A stretch of 64,000 nucleotides of DNA, taken from positions 255,724 through 319,723 of the forward strand of contig JAKJER010000004.1 in NCBI GenBank assembly GCA_022705325.1, read 5' to 3'. Both the position numbers and the translations under genes were made by a program. The notes below the pieces were generated by a model. It searched no databases and was not told the origin of the DNA. It saw only the letters and a program-made list of their open reading frames with translations. The DNA is from Planctomycetota bacterium. GTDB lineage: Bacteria > Planctomycetota > Phycisphaerae > SM23-33. Position 1 is the stretch's first letter; the number at the start of each line of letters is the position of its first letter. Below are positions 50,050 to 58,700 of the stretch, piece after piece.

Positions 50050-51765
50050 TCACTCGTCGGTCGAGCCGCCCAGGGTCATGTTGATTTTGTAGACCGACTG
50101 GAGGCGGGAGTGGGCGGTGCTGGCGTGCGAGCTCTTGGGGAACCGCCTGCACACGCTCTGGAAGGCCTTGATGGCATTCTCCTTCTTGCCCGCCTCTTCC
50201 CAGGTCATGCCGATCTCCAGGTTGGCCCATGGGGCGTAGCGGTCGTCGCTGGCGATCTGGTTGTACAGGAGGAGGGCCTCGTTGTACTCCTTGAGCCGAC
50301 GGTGGCACCAGGCCATCACCTGGAGGTTGCTGGGGAAGTTGGTGCACTGGCGGAGCACGCCGATGGCCTCGCGATACTGGCCCGCGTCGCGGTGGGTCGT
50401 GCCGATCTCCCACAGCCATTCGGGCGTCTTGGCGGGGGCGATCTTCATCAGTTCGCGGTAGACCTTGATCGCGTCGGGGTACTGCCTGGCCTCGCGGTGG
50501 ACGCCGGCGATCTCGGCGGTCCACTTGGCCTCGTCGGCGTCTTCGAGGGAGAGGATCTGGCGGTAGGCGGCGATGGCGGCGGGGTACATCTTCCGCTTTC
50601 GGCAGCCGCCGGCTACGTGCGCCAGCCCGGCCGCCTTGTCCTTGAACTGGCGGTAGACGGAGCAGGCCTTGTCGAAGCGGTCCCGCGACTCGTGCCAGGC
50701 GGCCAGGCGGGCGAGCGTGGCGTCGCTGGCGCCGCAGCGGCGGATGATTTCGTCGTAGACCTCGCCGGTCTGGCGTTCCTGGCGGGCGGAGGCGTGCACG
50801 TCAGCCACCGCCTGGAGCACGCGGCGCAGGACCTCCTTGTCCTGGTCCTTCTGCGGCTGGTTGTCTTGCGGGCCCTGCCTGCGGAGCCACGCCGCGGCCC
50901 GGTCGGCCAGGCGGTGGGCCTTGGCGAGGGTCTGTTCGTCGCGGCTGAGGTGGGAGACGATCTGGCAGACGTAGTTGGCGACGCGGAGAGTGAGGTCGCC
51001 CTTGACGTAGGCGGTCTCCATGGCCCGCACGCCCTCGTCGAAGGCCTCCTGGGCGAAGCACCACTGGGTGTAGCTTTTGGCGGCCCGGCGGCAGAGTTCG
51101 GCGGTCGCTTCGCTGCGGTCGACGTCGAAGGTGAGTTTCTTCCAGCACTCCGCCTGGGCCTGCTCGTCCTTCTGGACGCCGGCGATCTCGGCGAGGTCGG
51201 ACAAGGCGTGGGCGGCGGAGAGGTGTCGCAGGCGGTCGACGTCGTCGGCGGGTTTCTTGCCCAGGGGCGCGTCGCTGAGCAGGGCCTGGTAGGCCTTCTT
51301 GGCCTGGTCCAGCCGGCCCATGTCGAGGTAGGTGCGACCGATGTGGTAGCGGGCCTTGGCGGCGTCGGCGGAGTCGGGCCAGTAGTCCAGGACGGTCTGG
51401 AAGCCGTCCTTGATGGCGGTGTTGGCCTTGCGGAGATGGACCTGGCACAGGGCCCAGCGGAGCTGGGCGTAGGAGGCCCCTTCGCTCTTCTCGTAGAGGG
51501 TGATGTACTTCTCGTACTCGGCGGCGGCGGCCTTCCAGTTCTGCTGCTTGCAGAACTTCTCGGCGGTCTGCATCTGGTAGCGCTCGACCTCGCGGAGCTT
51601 GGCCCATCGTTCGAGGGACATCTCGTCCAGCGGTCCGGCGGCGGCGGAAACGCAGATCGCCAGGAGAATGCTCGAAATTCGGGGACAGACCCCGTATTCC
51701 CCAAGAAGAGCGTTCCTGAGAGTGTGGGCGATGCTGGGAATACGGGATCTGTCCCCGAATTTCAT
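50050..51765 (-). CDS. TPR protein of the ExbB/ExbD-DUF4159 cluster
   Basis: A 571-residue exported protein. The hydrophobic signal core SSILLAICVSAAAG lies at about residues 31-44, unusually far from the start because residues 1-30 are encoded by a REP-type inverted repeat (51674-51763). From about 60 to 565 the protein is made of TPR-like helix pairs: WKAAAAEYEKYITLYEKSEG, AKARYHIGRTYLDMGRLDQA, YPDAIKVYRELMKIAPAKT and AIKAFQSVCRRFPKSSHAS. Such proteins are scaffolds. The ATG overlaps the DUF4159 stop (ATGA at 51762-51765). A shorter form starting later in the repeat region is possible; if the native start has been lost, export may still work by this longer signal. Confidence 0.8.
   Translation of the reverse strand: MKFGDRSRIPSIAHTLRNALLGEYGVCPRISSILLAICVSAAAGPLDEMSLERWAKLREVERYQMQTAEKFCKQQNWKAAAAEYEKYITLYEKSEGASYAQLRWALCQVHLRKANTAIKDGFQTVLDYWPDSADAAKARYHIGRTYLDMGRLDQAKKAYQALLSDAPLGKKPADDVDRLRHLSAAHALSDLAEIAGVQKDEQAQAECWKKLTFDVDRSEATAELCRRAAKSYTQWCFAQEAFDEGVRAMETAYVKGDLTLRVANYVCQIVSHLSRDEQTLAKAHRLADRAAAWLRRQGPQDNQPQKDQDKEVLRRVLQAVADVHASARQERQTGEVYDEIIRRCGASDATLARLAAWHESRDRFDKACSVYRQFKDKAAGLAHVAGGCRKRKMYPAAIAAYRQILSLEDADEAKWTAEIAGVHREARQYPDAIKVYRELMKIAPAKTPEWLWEIGTTHRDAGQYREAIGVLRQCTNFPSNLQVMAWCHRRLKEYNEALLLYNQIASDDRYAPWANLEIGMTWEEAGKKENAIKAFQSVCRRFPKSSHASTAHSRLQSVYKINMTLGGSTDE
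51674..51763. repeat. REP-type inverted pair at the start of the TPR gene
   Basis: The 28-base arm at 51674-51701 (starts GAAATTCGGGGACAGACCCC) and the arm at 51736-51763 are inverse copies with 27 of 28 bases matching; 34 bases separate them. Each arm contains its own small hairpin (CGGGG-ACAGA-CCCCG). This has the form of a paired REP/BIME unit of the type mobilised by RAYT transposases. It provides the start codon region and first 30 codons of the TPR gene. Confidence 0.92.
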
Positions 51766-53039
51766 TGATGGACCTTTTGCGACTCCAGCCATTTGGCATA
51801 CTCCGCGTGCGCGTAGAAGATCACGTTGGTGCCCAACTGGTAGCAGAGTTCCCAGATCTCGCTCTTGACGCCGGCGTGTCCGTCGCACCAGGCGTCGCCG
51901 ACGTCGCCGGGATGATAATAGCACACCCACCGCCCCTCCACCCACCATCCCAGCGCCACTTTGCCCCCGTGGGGGGCCACGTAGGGCAGGAACGGAATGG
52001 GGTAGGGCACGCGGTGGATCATGTCGTCCAGCGGCACGGGCACGGGGCGGACCTCGGGCAGGACGGCCGCCATCATCGAAAGGAACTGCCGGTGGAAATT
52101 CATGCTGCCCCCGTTGTCGCCGAAGATCATCCCGTGGCGGTCCAGCAGGTACTCGCGCAGGGCGCGGGTCTCGCCCCTGGTGAGCACGATGTTCCGCTCG
52201 CCGGTCAGGTACACCAGGGGCGGGCTCTTGAGCTTCGGGAAGCCCCGCAGCTCCGCGATCGACTTGAACTCGGTCTTGTCGGCCACCTTCTGCCCGGTGC
52301 GGATGCCGTACTCCAACAGCATGTTCAGGTCGGCGCCGATGCCGAACTTCTGGTCCCAGTTGCCCCCCTCGTAACGCAGGCGGATGAAGCGGACCTTGCC
52401 CCTGGCCGTGCCCGCCCCGAAGCCCGGCGTGCCCGTGCCCTGCCCATAACCCACCTGGTAGGCATGCTCGGTGGCCTCGTCCAGGCGCAGTTTCACGTCG
52501 TCGATGGGCGGGACCTCGAAGCGGATCGCGCTGTACGGGTTGACCACGTACTTCGTGCGGATGATCTTCTGCACCTGGACGGTCTGGGCCAGGGCCTTGG
52601 CCTCGCCCCCGCCCGCGGGCAGTTCGTAGATGTCCCGGCTGAGCCACAGCCACGCGATCAGGGCCACCAGCAGGAAGAACGCCAGCGTGTAGGCCACCAG
52701 CAGGGCGATCGACTGCTTGAGCTTCCGGCCCTCTCGGCCGTAATACCACGCCTCGGCGTCCAGCGGGTTGGTGATGCGCCGCCCCGGCGGCGGGGGGTTG
52801 GCCAGGCGGTCGAGGCGCCGGCGCTGGCTGAACATCTCCACGCCGTAGACCGACCAGCACAGGCCGATCAGGTACAGCCCGGCTAGGCCGTACGTGGCCA
52901 GCCACGGCATGACGATGCCGGCGAGTTGGGCCAGCAGGGTCGTCCCGCCGTACAGCACGACGTACGCCAGCGAGCCCAGCACGCAGAGTCGCATGGGGCT
53001 CATCGAGGCCAGAGTTTTCAGGCGAAGCTTCAGATACAT
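51762..53039 (-). CDS. Membrane-anchored DUF4159 protein
   Basis: A 425-residue protein. Two hydrophobic helices lie at about residues 18-62 and a third at about 108-132 (IALLVAYTLAFFLLVALIAWL). The C-terminal DUF4159 domain (about 210-420) includes FIRLRYEGGNWDQKFGIGAD, LTGERNIVLTRGETRALREY, IFGDNGGSMNFHRQF and GWWVEGRWVCYYHPGDVGDA. DUF4159 is a class-I-amidotransferase/ThuA-like fold often met near ExbB/ExbD and vWA genes; its activity is unproven. A long palindromic terminator separates it from the upstream small membrane gene. The start at 53039 is a choice among several; a 15-codon ORF (53030-53077) overlaps it. Confidence 0.85.
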   Translation of the reverse strand: MYLKLRLKTLASMSPMRLCVLGSLAYVVLYGGTTLLAQLAGIVMPWLATYGLAGLYLIGLCWSVYGVEMFSQRRRLDRLANPPPPGRRITNPLDAEAWYYGREGRKLKQSIALLVAYTLAFFLLVALIAWLWLSRDIYELPAGGGEAKALAQTVQVQKIIRTKYVVNPYSAIRFEVPPIDDVKLRLDEATEHAYQVGYGQGTGTPGFGAGTARGKVRFIRLRYEGGNWDQKFGIGADLNMLLEYGIRTGQKVADKTEFKSIAELRGFPKLKSPPLVYLTGERNIVLTRGETRALREYLLDRHGMIFGDNGGSMNFHRQFLSMMAAVLPEVRPVPVPLDDMIHRVPYPIPFLPYVAPHGGKVALGWWVEGRWVCYYHPGDVGDAWCDGHAGVKSEIWELCYQLGTNVIFYAHAEYAKWLESQKVHQ

Positions 53040-53091
53040 GTACGCAGCCACTTCACGGGAACCTTGGTGCCGGACATTCTCCTTTGCAGGC

Positions 53092-53121
53092 AAAGCCCAC
53101 GGAAGGCCTTCCGTGGGCTTT
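53092..53121. terminator. 30-base perfect palindrome, likely terminator
   Basis: AAAGCCCACGGAAGG is followed at once by its inverse, ending in CTTT. The 15-bp stem is perfect and runs A-rich to T-rich, so it can stop RNA polymerase from either side. It lies inside the ExbB-DUF4159 cluster and would split it into two expression units. Confidence 0.8.
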
Positions 53122-53132
53122 CTGCCGCCCGC

Positions 53133-53633
53133 TTATTCGAGTTTGTCCAGCAAGTTATCGAGCTTCTTGTCCATGGGGTTGGTGTTGGGATCGGCGGCCT
53201 TGGTCTCTCCCAGGCCCATGACCTTCATGGCCTTCTTGGCGTCCTCGGGACTGGGCTGGTCGGCGGCGCCGGCGGCCGAGGCTGGCGCCGCGGCCTGGGC
53301 AGGCGCGGCGGGCTGGGCCTTCGCAACGGCGGGAGCGGCAGCCGCCGGACGCGGCTTGGCGGCGCGGGCCTTGGGCGGGCCCCAGATCAGGTACGGTCCG
53401 ACCGTCCCGACAATCAGCAGGATCACCGTGCCCACGACGGCCCAGCCGATGCACCGCACCAGGGCGCTGCCGGCCACCATGCCCAGCACTTCCTGGGGGC
53501 TCCGCCCTCGAGTCTGGGTCAGGAACTCGCGCAGCTCGCCCAGGCTGGCCGAGGCGTTGGCCTTCAGCCTGCGCAGGTCGCGCGAGACGCCCTTGCCGCT
53601 CTCGCCGCCGGATGATGTCGTTCGTTCGCTCAT
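53133..53633 (-). CDS. Small single-span membrane protein with Ala/Pro-rich domain
   Basis: A 166-residue protein not recognised. Residues 1-50 are cytoplasmic (LRRLKANASASLGELREFL, amphipathic helix). One membrane helix is at about 58-84 (RCIGWAVVGTVILLIVGTVG). Then an Ala/Pro/Lys-rich stretch (about 88-130) leads to a charged C-terminus (NPMDKKLDNLLDKLE). The single helix plus Pro-rich periplasmic arm is the plan of TonB-like proteins, though no TonB C-terminal domain follows. gaggagtgact precedes the ATG, 2 bp after exbD. Position inside the Exb operon suggests it is a subunit or link of the same machine. Confidence 0.7.
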   Translation of the reverse strand: MSERTTSSGGESGKGVSRDLRRLKANASASLGELREFLTQTRGRSPQEVLGMVAGSALVRCIGWAVVGTVILLIVGTVGPYLIWGPPKARAAKPRPAAAAPAVAKAQPAAPAQAAAPASAAGAADQPSPEDAKKAMKVMGLGETKAADPNTNPMDKKLDNLLDKLE

Positions 53634-53635
53634 AG

Positions 53636-54043
53636 TCACTCCTCGTTCAGCTTGTCCAGCACGTGAACCAGGTCGCCGCCGGCCTCGCTGATGGCCTCGA
53701 TGACCGGTTCGTAGTACATCGCCTGGGCCTCGCGGTGGACCTTCAGCAGCACCGTCCGCTCGCCCGGCGGCCTGTCTTCCAGCAGGTTCGAAATCTGCGA
53801 CGCCAGCATGGCCACGCCCACCTGCCGTCCGTTGAGGTACAGCTTGTCCTCGGCGTCGATCAGGACGCTGACCCTGGCGTATCCGGCCGGCTCCACCTCC
53901 ATCGCCCGCGCCGGCTGCCACTTGAGGAAGCTGTCGTCGTTGGCCTGGGCGAGGATCACGAAGAAGATCAGCAGGTTGAAGGCGATGTCGCCCATCGCCA
54001 TCGCCGGCACGTCGGCCTTGAATGTCTTGCGCTTGATCTTCAT
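53636..54043 (-). CDS. ExbD/TolR-family protein (second)
   Basis: A 135-residue protein with an N-terminal membrane helix (about 18-35, MGDIAFNLLIFFVILAQA); D19 corresponds to the proton-path Asp of ExbD. The periplasmic domain (about 50-135) has VSVLIDAEDKLYLNGRQVG and ERTVLLKVHREAQAMYYEPVIEAI in two lines of strand and helix typical of ExbD. It follows the other ExbD by 3 bp and precedes the small membrane gene by 2 bp, so all are translated together. ExbD dimers sit within ExbB pentamers and transmit the force. Confidence 0.88.
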   Translation of the reverse strand: MKIKRKTFKADVPAMAMGDIAFNLLIFFVILAQANDDSFLKWQPARAMEVEPAGYARVSVLIDAEDKLYLNGRQVGVAMLASQISNLLEDRPPGERTVLLKVHREAQAMYYEPVIEAISEAGGDLVHVLDKLNEE

Positions 54044-54046
54044 GGG

Positions 54047-54475
54047 CTAGGAACCAATCTGCACCACCCGCTCCTCTTCCCGCTGGATGGTGACGATCCC
54101 GCCGGCCTGCTCGATGGCGGCGGTGGTGGCGATCCAGTGGTGGTAGGGGACCTCGGGGCGGCTCTTGACGACGACCACGCGGTCCTCGGGTCGGGTCTTG
54201 TCCATCAGCAGCATTCGCAGGCGGGGGGCGACGTCCCGGGGCAGGGTCGCCTCGCCGTTGATCGCGATGGTCGTCCGCGTCAGGTTCACCTCCACGTGCT
54301 GGGCCTTGGCCTGCTGCTCGGGCGTCTGCTCGCTGCGGGGGACGTTCTGTCGGCGCCCGCTGTCGGGGCTGGCCGACGCGCAGACCAGAAAGAACACGAT
54401 CAGGTTGAACGCGATGTCCCCGGTCGCGGTGGCCGGGGGTTCGGTCATCAGGTTGGTCGAGCGTCGCACTCTCAT
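54047..54475 (-). CDS. ExbD/TolR-family protein (first)
   Basis: A 142-residue ExbD-like protein. The helix is GDIAFNLIVFFLVCASA (about 19-35) with the conserved Asp. The periplasmic part contains QHVEVNLTRTTIAINGEATL and EDRVVVVKSRPEVPYHHWIATTAAIEQA. The two ExbD proteins differ clearly in sequence outside the helix and probably form a heterodimer. The ATG at 54475 lies 25 bp after the exbB stop and has no clear ribosome binding site. Confidence 0.88.
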   Translation of the reverse strand: MRVRRSTNLMTEPPATATGDIAFNLIVFFLVCASASPDSGRRQNVPRSEQTPEQQAKAQHVEVNLTRTTIAINGEATLPRDVAPRLRMLLMDKTRPEDRVVVVKSRPEVPYHHWIATTAAIEQAGGIVTIQREEERVVQIGS

Positions 54476-54500
54476 AGTTGCGCCAAAGGTCTGCTTGGCG

Positions 54501-55481
54501 TCAGGCGGAGGCAGCCGAGGCGGCCGCCGCCGGGTCGTCCGCTTTCGTATCGCCCTGGGCCAGGGCCATCTTGAGCGTCACCGCCTCGATCAACTCGGTG
54601 GCCGACTCTTCCACCTGGAGCACGTAGCGGTTGATCACGCTGGTGAAGTAGTTGTAGGCGATGAACGCGGGGATGCCGATGAGCAGTCCGAAGGCGGTGG
54701 TGAGCAGGGCGATGTTGATGCCTCCGGCAGCCAGGGCGACGATGTTGGTCTCGCCCATGCGGTCGACGATCTCGCGGAAGGCGACGACCATGCCCTGGAC
54801 GGTGCCCAGGAAGCCCAGCATGGGGGCGGCGCTGGAGATGGTGGCCAGGATGGGCAGGTGGCGCTCGAGCGAGGCGACGATGTGCACGCCGTAGTCGTCC
54901 ATGGTCCGGACGACCTGGTCGTCGACCTGGGCGGGGTCGTGGTTGAGCCGGCGCAGCACGAGATACTTCCGCAGGCCCACCGCCAGCACCGCCGGCACGG
55001 GCCCCTGCTGGGCGTCGCACTTGGCCACCGCCTCCTCGACGCGATCGGCCTGAAGCAGTTGCATGACCTCGTTGCGGAGGGCGGAACTGTCGGTGGCGAC
55101 CATCTTGAGGCTGCGCCACCGCTCCAGGATCACGCCCGCGGCCACGATGCCCAGCAGCAGGATGGGCCACATGAACAGCCCGCCGCGGACCAGCTCGCCG
55201 ATGAGCCCGGAGTTGAGGATATCCGTGACCACGGAGGTCTTGGGCGGCTCGGGCATGGCCTCGTCGTCTTCGGGGGCCTTGGACTTGGCCTTGGCGTCAG
55301 GCTTGGCCTTGGCGTCCGCGGGCTTGGCCTTCGCGTCGCCGGGTTTGGCCTTGTCGTCGCCCTTGACGTCGGCAGGCTTGGCCTTGGCTTCGCCCGGGGT
55401 GCCGCCGATGGAGGGCGGGGCAGAAGGCTGGGCCATCGCCACGCTGCTCAACAACAAGAAGATCCACACGCTTCGCGTCAT
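54501..55481 (-). CDS. ExbB/TolQ/MotA-family proton channel with Lys/Ala/Asp/Pro linker
   Basis: A 326-residue protein. A cleavable signal (SVWIFLLLSSVAMAQ) leads to a charged low-complexity linker (about 30-80, AKPADAKAKPDAKAKSK). Three membrane helices follow: about 100-122 (GGLFMWPILLLGIVAAGVIL), about 220-240 (AAPMLGFLGTVQGMVVAF) and about 255-285 (INIALLTTAFGLLIGIPAFI). The GFLGTV..M and ALLTTAFGL motifs are those of ExbB/TolQ. It should form the pentameric channel. The exported Lys-rich arm is unusual and typical of planctomycete forms. gaggt precedes the ATG at 55481. Confidence 0.92.
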   Translation of the reverse strand: MTRSVWIFLLLSSVAMAQPSAPPSIGGTPGEAKAKPADVKGDDKAKPGDAKAKPADAKAKPDAKAKSKAPEDDEAMPEPPKTSVVTDILNSGLIGELVRGGLFMWPILLLGIVAAGVILERWRSLKMVATDSSALRNEVMQLLQADRVEEAVAKCDAQQGPVPAVLAVGLRKYLVLRRLNHDPAQVDDQVVRTMDDYGVHIVASLERHLPILATISSAAPMLGFLGTVQGMVVAFREIVDRMGETNIVALAAGGINIALLTTAFGLLIGIPAFIAYNYFTSVINRYVLQVEESATELIEAVTLKMALAQGDTKADDPAAAASAASA

Positions 55482-55500
55482 TGCACGACCTCGTTTCACG

Positions 55501-55562
55501 CGGAGCAACCTGCCTGCCGGCAGGCAGGGCTCCGCCTCGCTAAACGCGGAGCAAGCTCCGCC
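55501..55562. repeat. Nested palindromes in the exbB - giant gene gap
   Basis: The perfect palindrome CCTGCCTGCCGGCAGGCAGG (55509-55528) is enclosed by CGGAGC (55501-55506) and GCTCCG (55529-55534), forming one long stem. A second perfect palindrome GCGGAGCAAGCTCCGC stands at 55547-55562. Both reuse the same GGAGC/GCTCC arms. Confidence 0.9.
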
Positions 55563-55600
55563 GCTAAACCACCAAAACGACTACCGGTTACCCGGGCACC

Positions 55601-55698
55601 AACAATCAACAATCAACAATCAACAATCACCAATCACCAATCAACAACCAACAACCAACAACCAACAACCAACAACCAACAACCAACAACCAACAACC
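55601..55698. repeat. Fourteen heptamers: AACAATC x4, ACCAATC x2, AACAACC x8
   Basis: All fourteen units keep one 7-base register. Types are grouped in blocks, which suggests growth by local duplication. The array ends three bases before the stop codon of the giant gene. Confidence 0.97.
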
Positions 55699-55701
55699 CT
55701 T

Positions 55702-58700
55702 CTATTGATCGGGGTTTTCCACTTCCTTGCTGTCGGCCTCGAACTGGCTGAGCATCTCGGGCAGGGCCAGTCGGCCTCGGGCGTACTTGGCGGCCTCGCT
55801 GGCGGGGAAATCCCAGCGGCAGCGGTTGTATCGCTGGTAGGCGAGGCGGTTGTTTCGGCCCATGCGGTAGCTCTCGCCGGCCCAGAAGAGGGCGTCGGAG
55901 CAGAGCTTGTCTTCGACGAAGACGCGAGCGAAGCGGTCGAAGGCCTTGCCCGCGTCGGTGAACTTGCCCTGCTTGTAGCGGCACTGCCCGACGCGGAAGG
56001 CCATCTGCGGGGCGTACTGGTGGGTCTGGAACTTCTCGACGAACTTCTCGCCCACCTCGGCGGCCACGTCGAACTGCTCCTTCTTGTAGAAGTAGTCGGC
56101 CACCCGGATCATCACGCTGGAGACCAGGGCCGACTTGGGATACGTCGCCGCCAGGGCGACGTAGGCCTCCAGGGCCAGGTCGAAGTCGCCCATCTCCTCG
56201 TAGGTCTGGGCGAGCTTGTACTGGGCGTCGGGGGCCAGCGGGTGGTCACCGTACTGGCGGAGGATGGACTGGTAGGCGTTGATGGCCTCGTCCCACTGGC
56301 CCAGCTCCTGGGCGAACTGCCCCAGCAGATAGGCCACCCGCGGAGCGTAGCGGGGCTCGAGCTGCTCTTCCACCAGTTCGCGGAGAACCGCCCGCCCGGC
56401 TCGCAGGGCCGTCCGGGCGTCATCCAGCCGCTCCAGGCGACGGTGGCTCTTGAACAACTCGAAGTAGCACTCGGCGATGGTGAAGCGGGTCTCCACCGAC
56501 AACTTCTCGTCGGCGAAGGCCTTGCTGAACGATCGCACCAGGCCGTCGGAGCCGACGGCCACCGGGGCCTCGAACAGCGCCTCGAGCTTGCCCGTCTCGG
56601 TCAGGGCGACCGGATCGACGTAGGTGACGGTGACGGTGTCGCCGAAGAAGGCCTCGATGGCCGGCTCGGCGGACACTGTGCCCGCACCCGTTCGCGGCAC
56701 GCCCGCGAGGCCATCATCGGAAGCGGGCCGGGTCGTCGGCGATTCCGCCTTGTCCTTCTCGCCCGACGAGGGCGCCGCGAGCAGGTTGCCCTTGACGGGC
56801 TTCTGGGCGGCCCGCAGCACGAACGAGCCGGTGAACACGCCGCTGTGGGGGAGCGTCTCGGCCAGTTCGGCCATCTCCTCTTCGCCCGAAGTGGAGACGA
56901 TCTTCACCGTCAGCGTGTCGCGCTGCTCGCTGACGTCGCGGTCGCCGTCGATCACGCGGACGTAGAGGCGCTCGCCCAGGTACAACTGATCGATGGGCAG
57001 GTCGTAGGCCGGGTCGGTGCAGGCGACCGTGCCGTTCTCGATGAGGCGGGCCCGGCCGGGCAGCTCAGCCGTCTTCTTGTCCGGGCGGCGCTGGTCGACG
57101 TAGGCGGCCTGGATCATGTCCTGCCCGCCGACGTTGAGCACGCGCGTGGAGCTGGTCTGGGCCTTCTTGTCCTTGTCGGCCTCCTCCTCGAAGACCGGCC
57201 CGCCGGTAAGCCGGGGCATGCCGGCGACCAGGGGGATGGTGTCGGGGCTGGCGGGCCCGCCGAGCTGGAGGAACACCTGCCCGACGAACCGGCCTTCCAT
57301 GAGGGCGTCGTCATTGCCCGATCCGCCCTGGGCGTTAGGCGGCAGGATGCAGCGGACCTGGAGGGTCTTGGCGGGCTGGGTGGCCGGCTGGGTGTCGGCC
57401 ATGCCCATCGCTCCGGTGGCGGGGGCCGTGGCGGGCCTGGTGGCCGGCCCTGCGGCCAGCGCCCCGCAGTCGGTTTGCAGCGTGACGATGACGAAGCTCT
57501 CGGCGTCCTTGGCCATGTCGGGGTCGATCACCTCGACCGTCAGCGGGGCGGCCAGCGCCACCTGGCTGATCTGGCGCCCCTCGTCGGGCCGGCGGTAAGC
57601 CACCTTGAGCGGGCGGGCCGCCTGGGCCTTGGGTTGCGCCTTGGGCTGGCCTTTGGGCTGGCCCTTGGGTTGGCCCTTGGGTTGGCCCTTGACGGGCTTC
57701 TCGCCGCCGGTGCGGGGCGGCGGGGGGGCTTCGACCAGCGTGTCCAGCACCCACATCCTGCCCTCGGTGGGCTGGTTGATCAGCACCACGTTCTCGCGGT
57801 GGACGCCATGGCCCGGGAAGGTGTTCTGGCGGTCGAGGTAGCGGCAGAAGATCCGGTCGCCCGGCTTGATGTACACCTTCTCTTTGCCGGCCGGCTGGGT
57901 GGCCGGCTGGGTTTTGGGCTTGTCCGCCAACGGGGCGGTGTCCACTTCCTTGGTGAACACGCCGGTGTTGGGCTCGGTCTCGGTGGCGGTGAGGATGATG
58001 GGCTTGTCGTCGTTGATGACGATCTGGAAGGGCACGGTGTCGCGGTCGTTGGTGCGGTCCTCGTCGTAGTCGCGGACCTGGACGATGAACCGCTCGCCGG
58101 GCTCGATTCGCAGGACGCGCCGGGCGCTGGTGGAGACGCTCCCGCCGCCGGAGCGGCTGAAGGCGTAGATGATCGGCTGGAGTTCCGCGTTGAAGTAGGT
58201 CGCGGTCAGGCTGGCGGTGAGGATGCGGGAGCGTCCGCCGTCGCCGGGGGTCACCTCGTCCACGTAGGTCGCGGTGACGGTGTCGCCGCCGGCGATCTCC
58301 AGCACGTGGTTGGAGGCCAGGGCCACCAGGTCCACGTTGGGCGGGATGTGGCGCTCGCCTTCCTGCGGCCCGAAGACCTCCACCAGGCCGATGGCGACCG
58401 CGTCGCCCAGGTACTCGTGGACCACGAGCGAGACGTATCGCAGGTCGGCTGGGGCGAATCGGAAGTCCCAGACGTTGTCGGCCCGCTTGAGTTCGGCGTC
58501 GACGGTCGGCGCGCCGGCCTTCTGGGCCTCGGTCAGCGTCACGCCTGCCTGCCGGTCAGGCAGGTCGAAGTCGGTGGTCAGGAAGGGCCTGAGGGTCACG
58601 CTGGCCGAACTGAGGTCGGCCCGGGCCCAGGTGGCGCCGACGGTCTGGCCGACGTCGGTGGCGGCGGCGAAGACCGTGACGTCGTGGGTGCCCGCGGTGA

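Noticed and set aside
55601..55698. CRISPR array
   Set aside because: Units are 7 bases with no spacers, so it is a simple tandem array.
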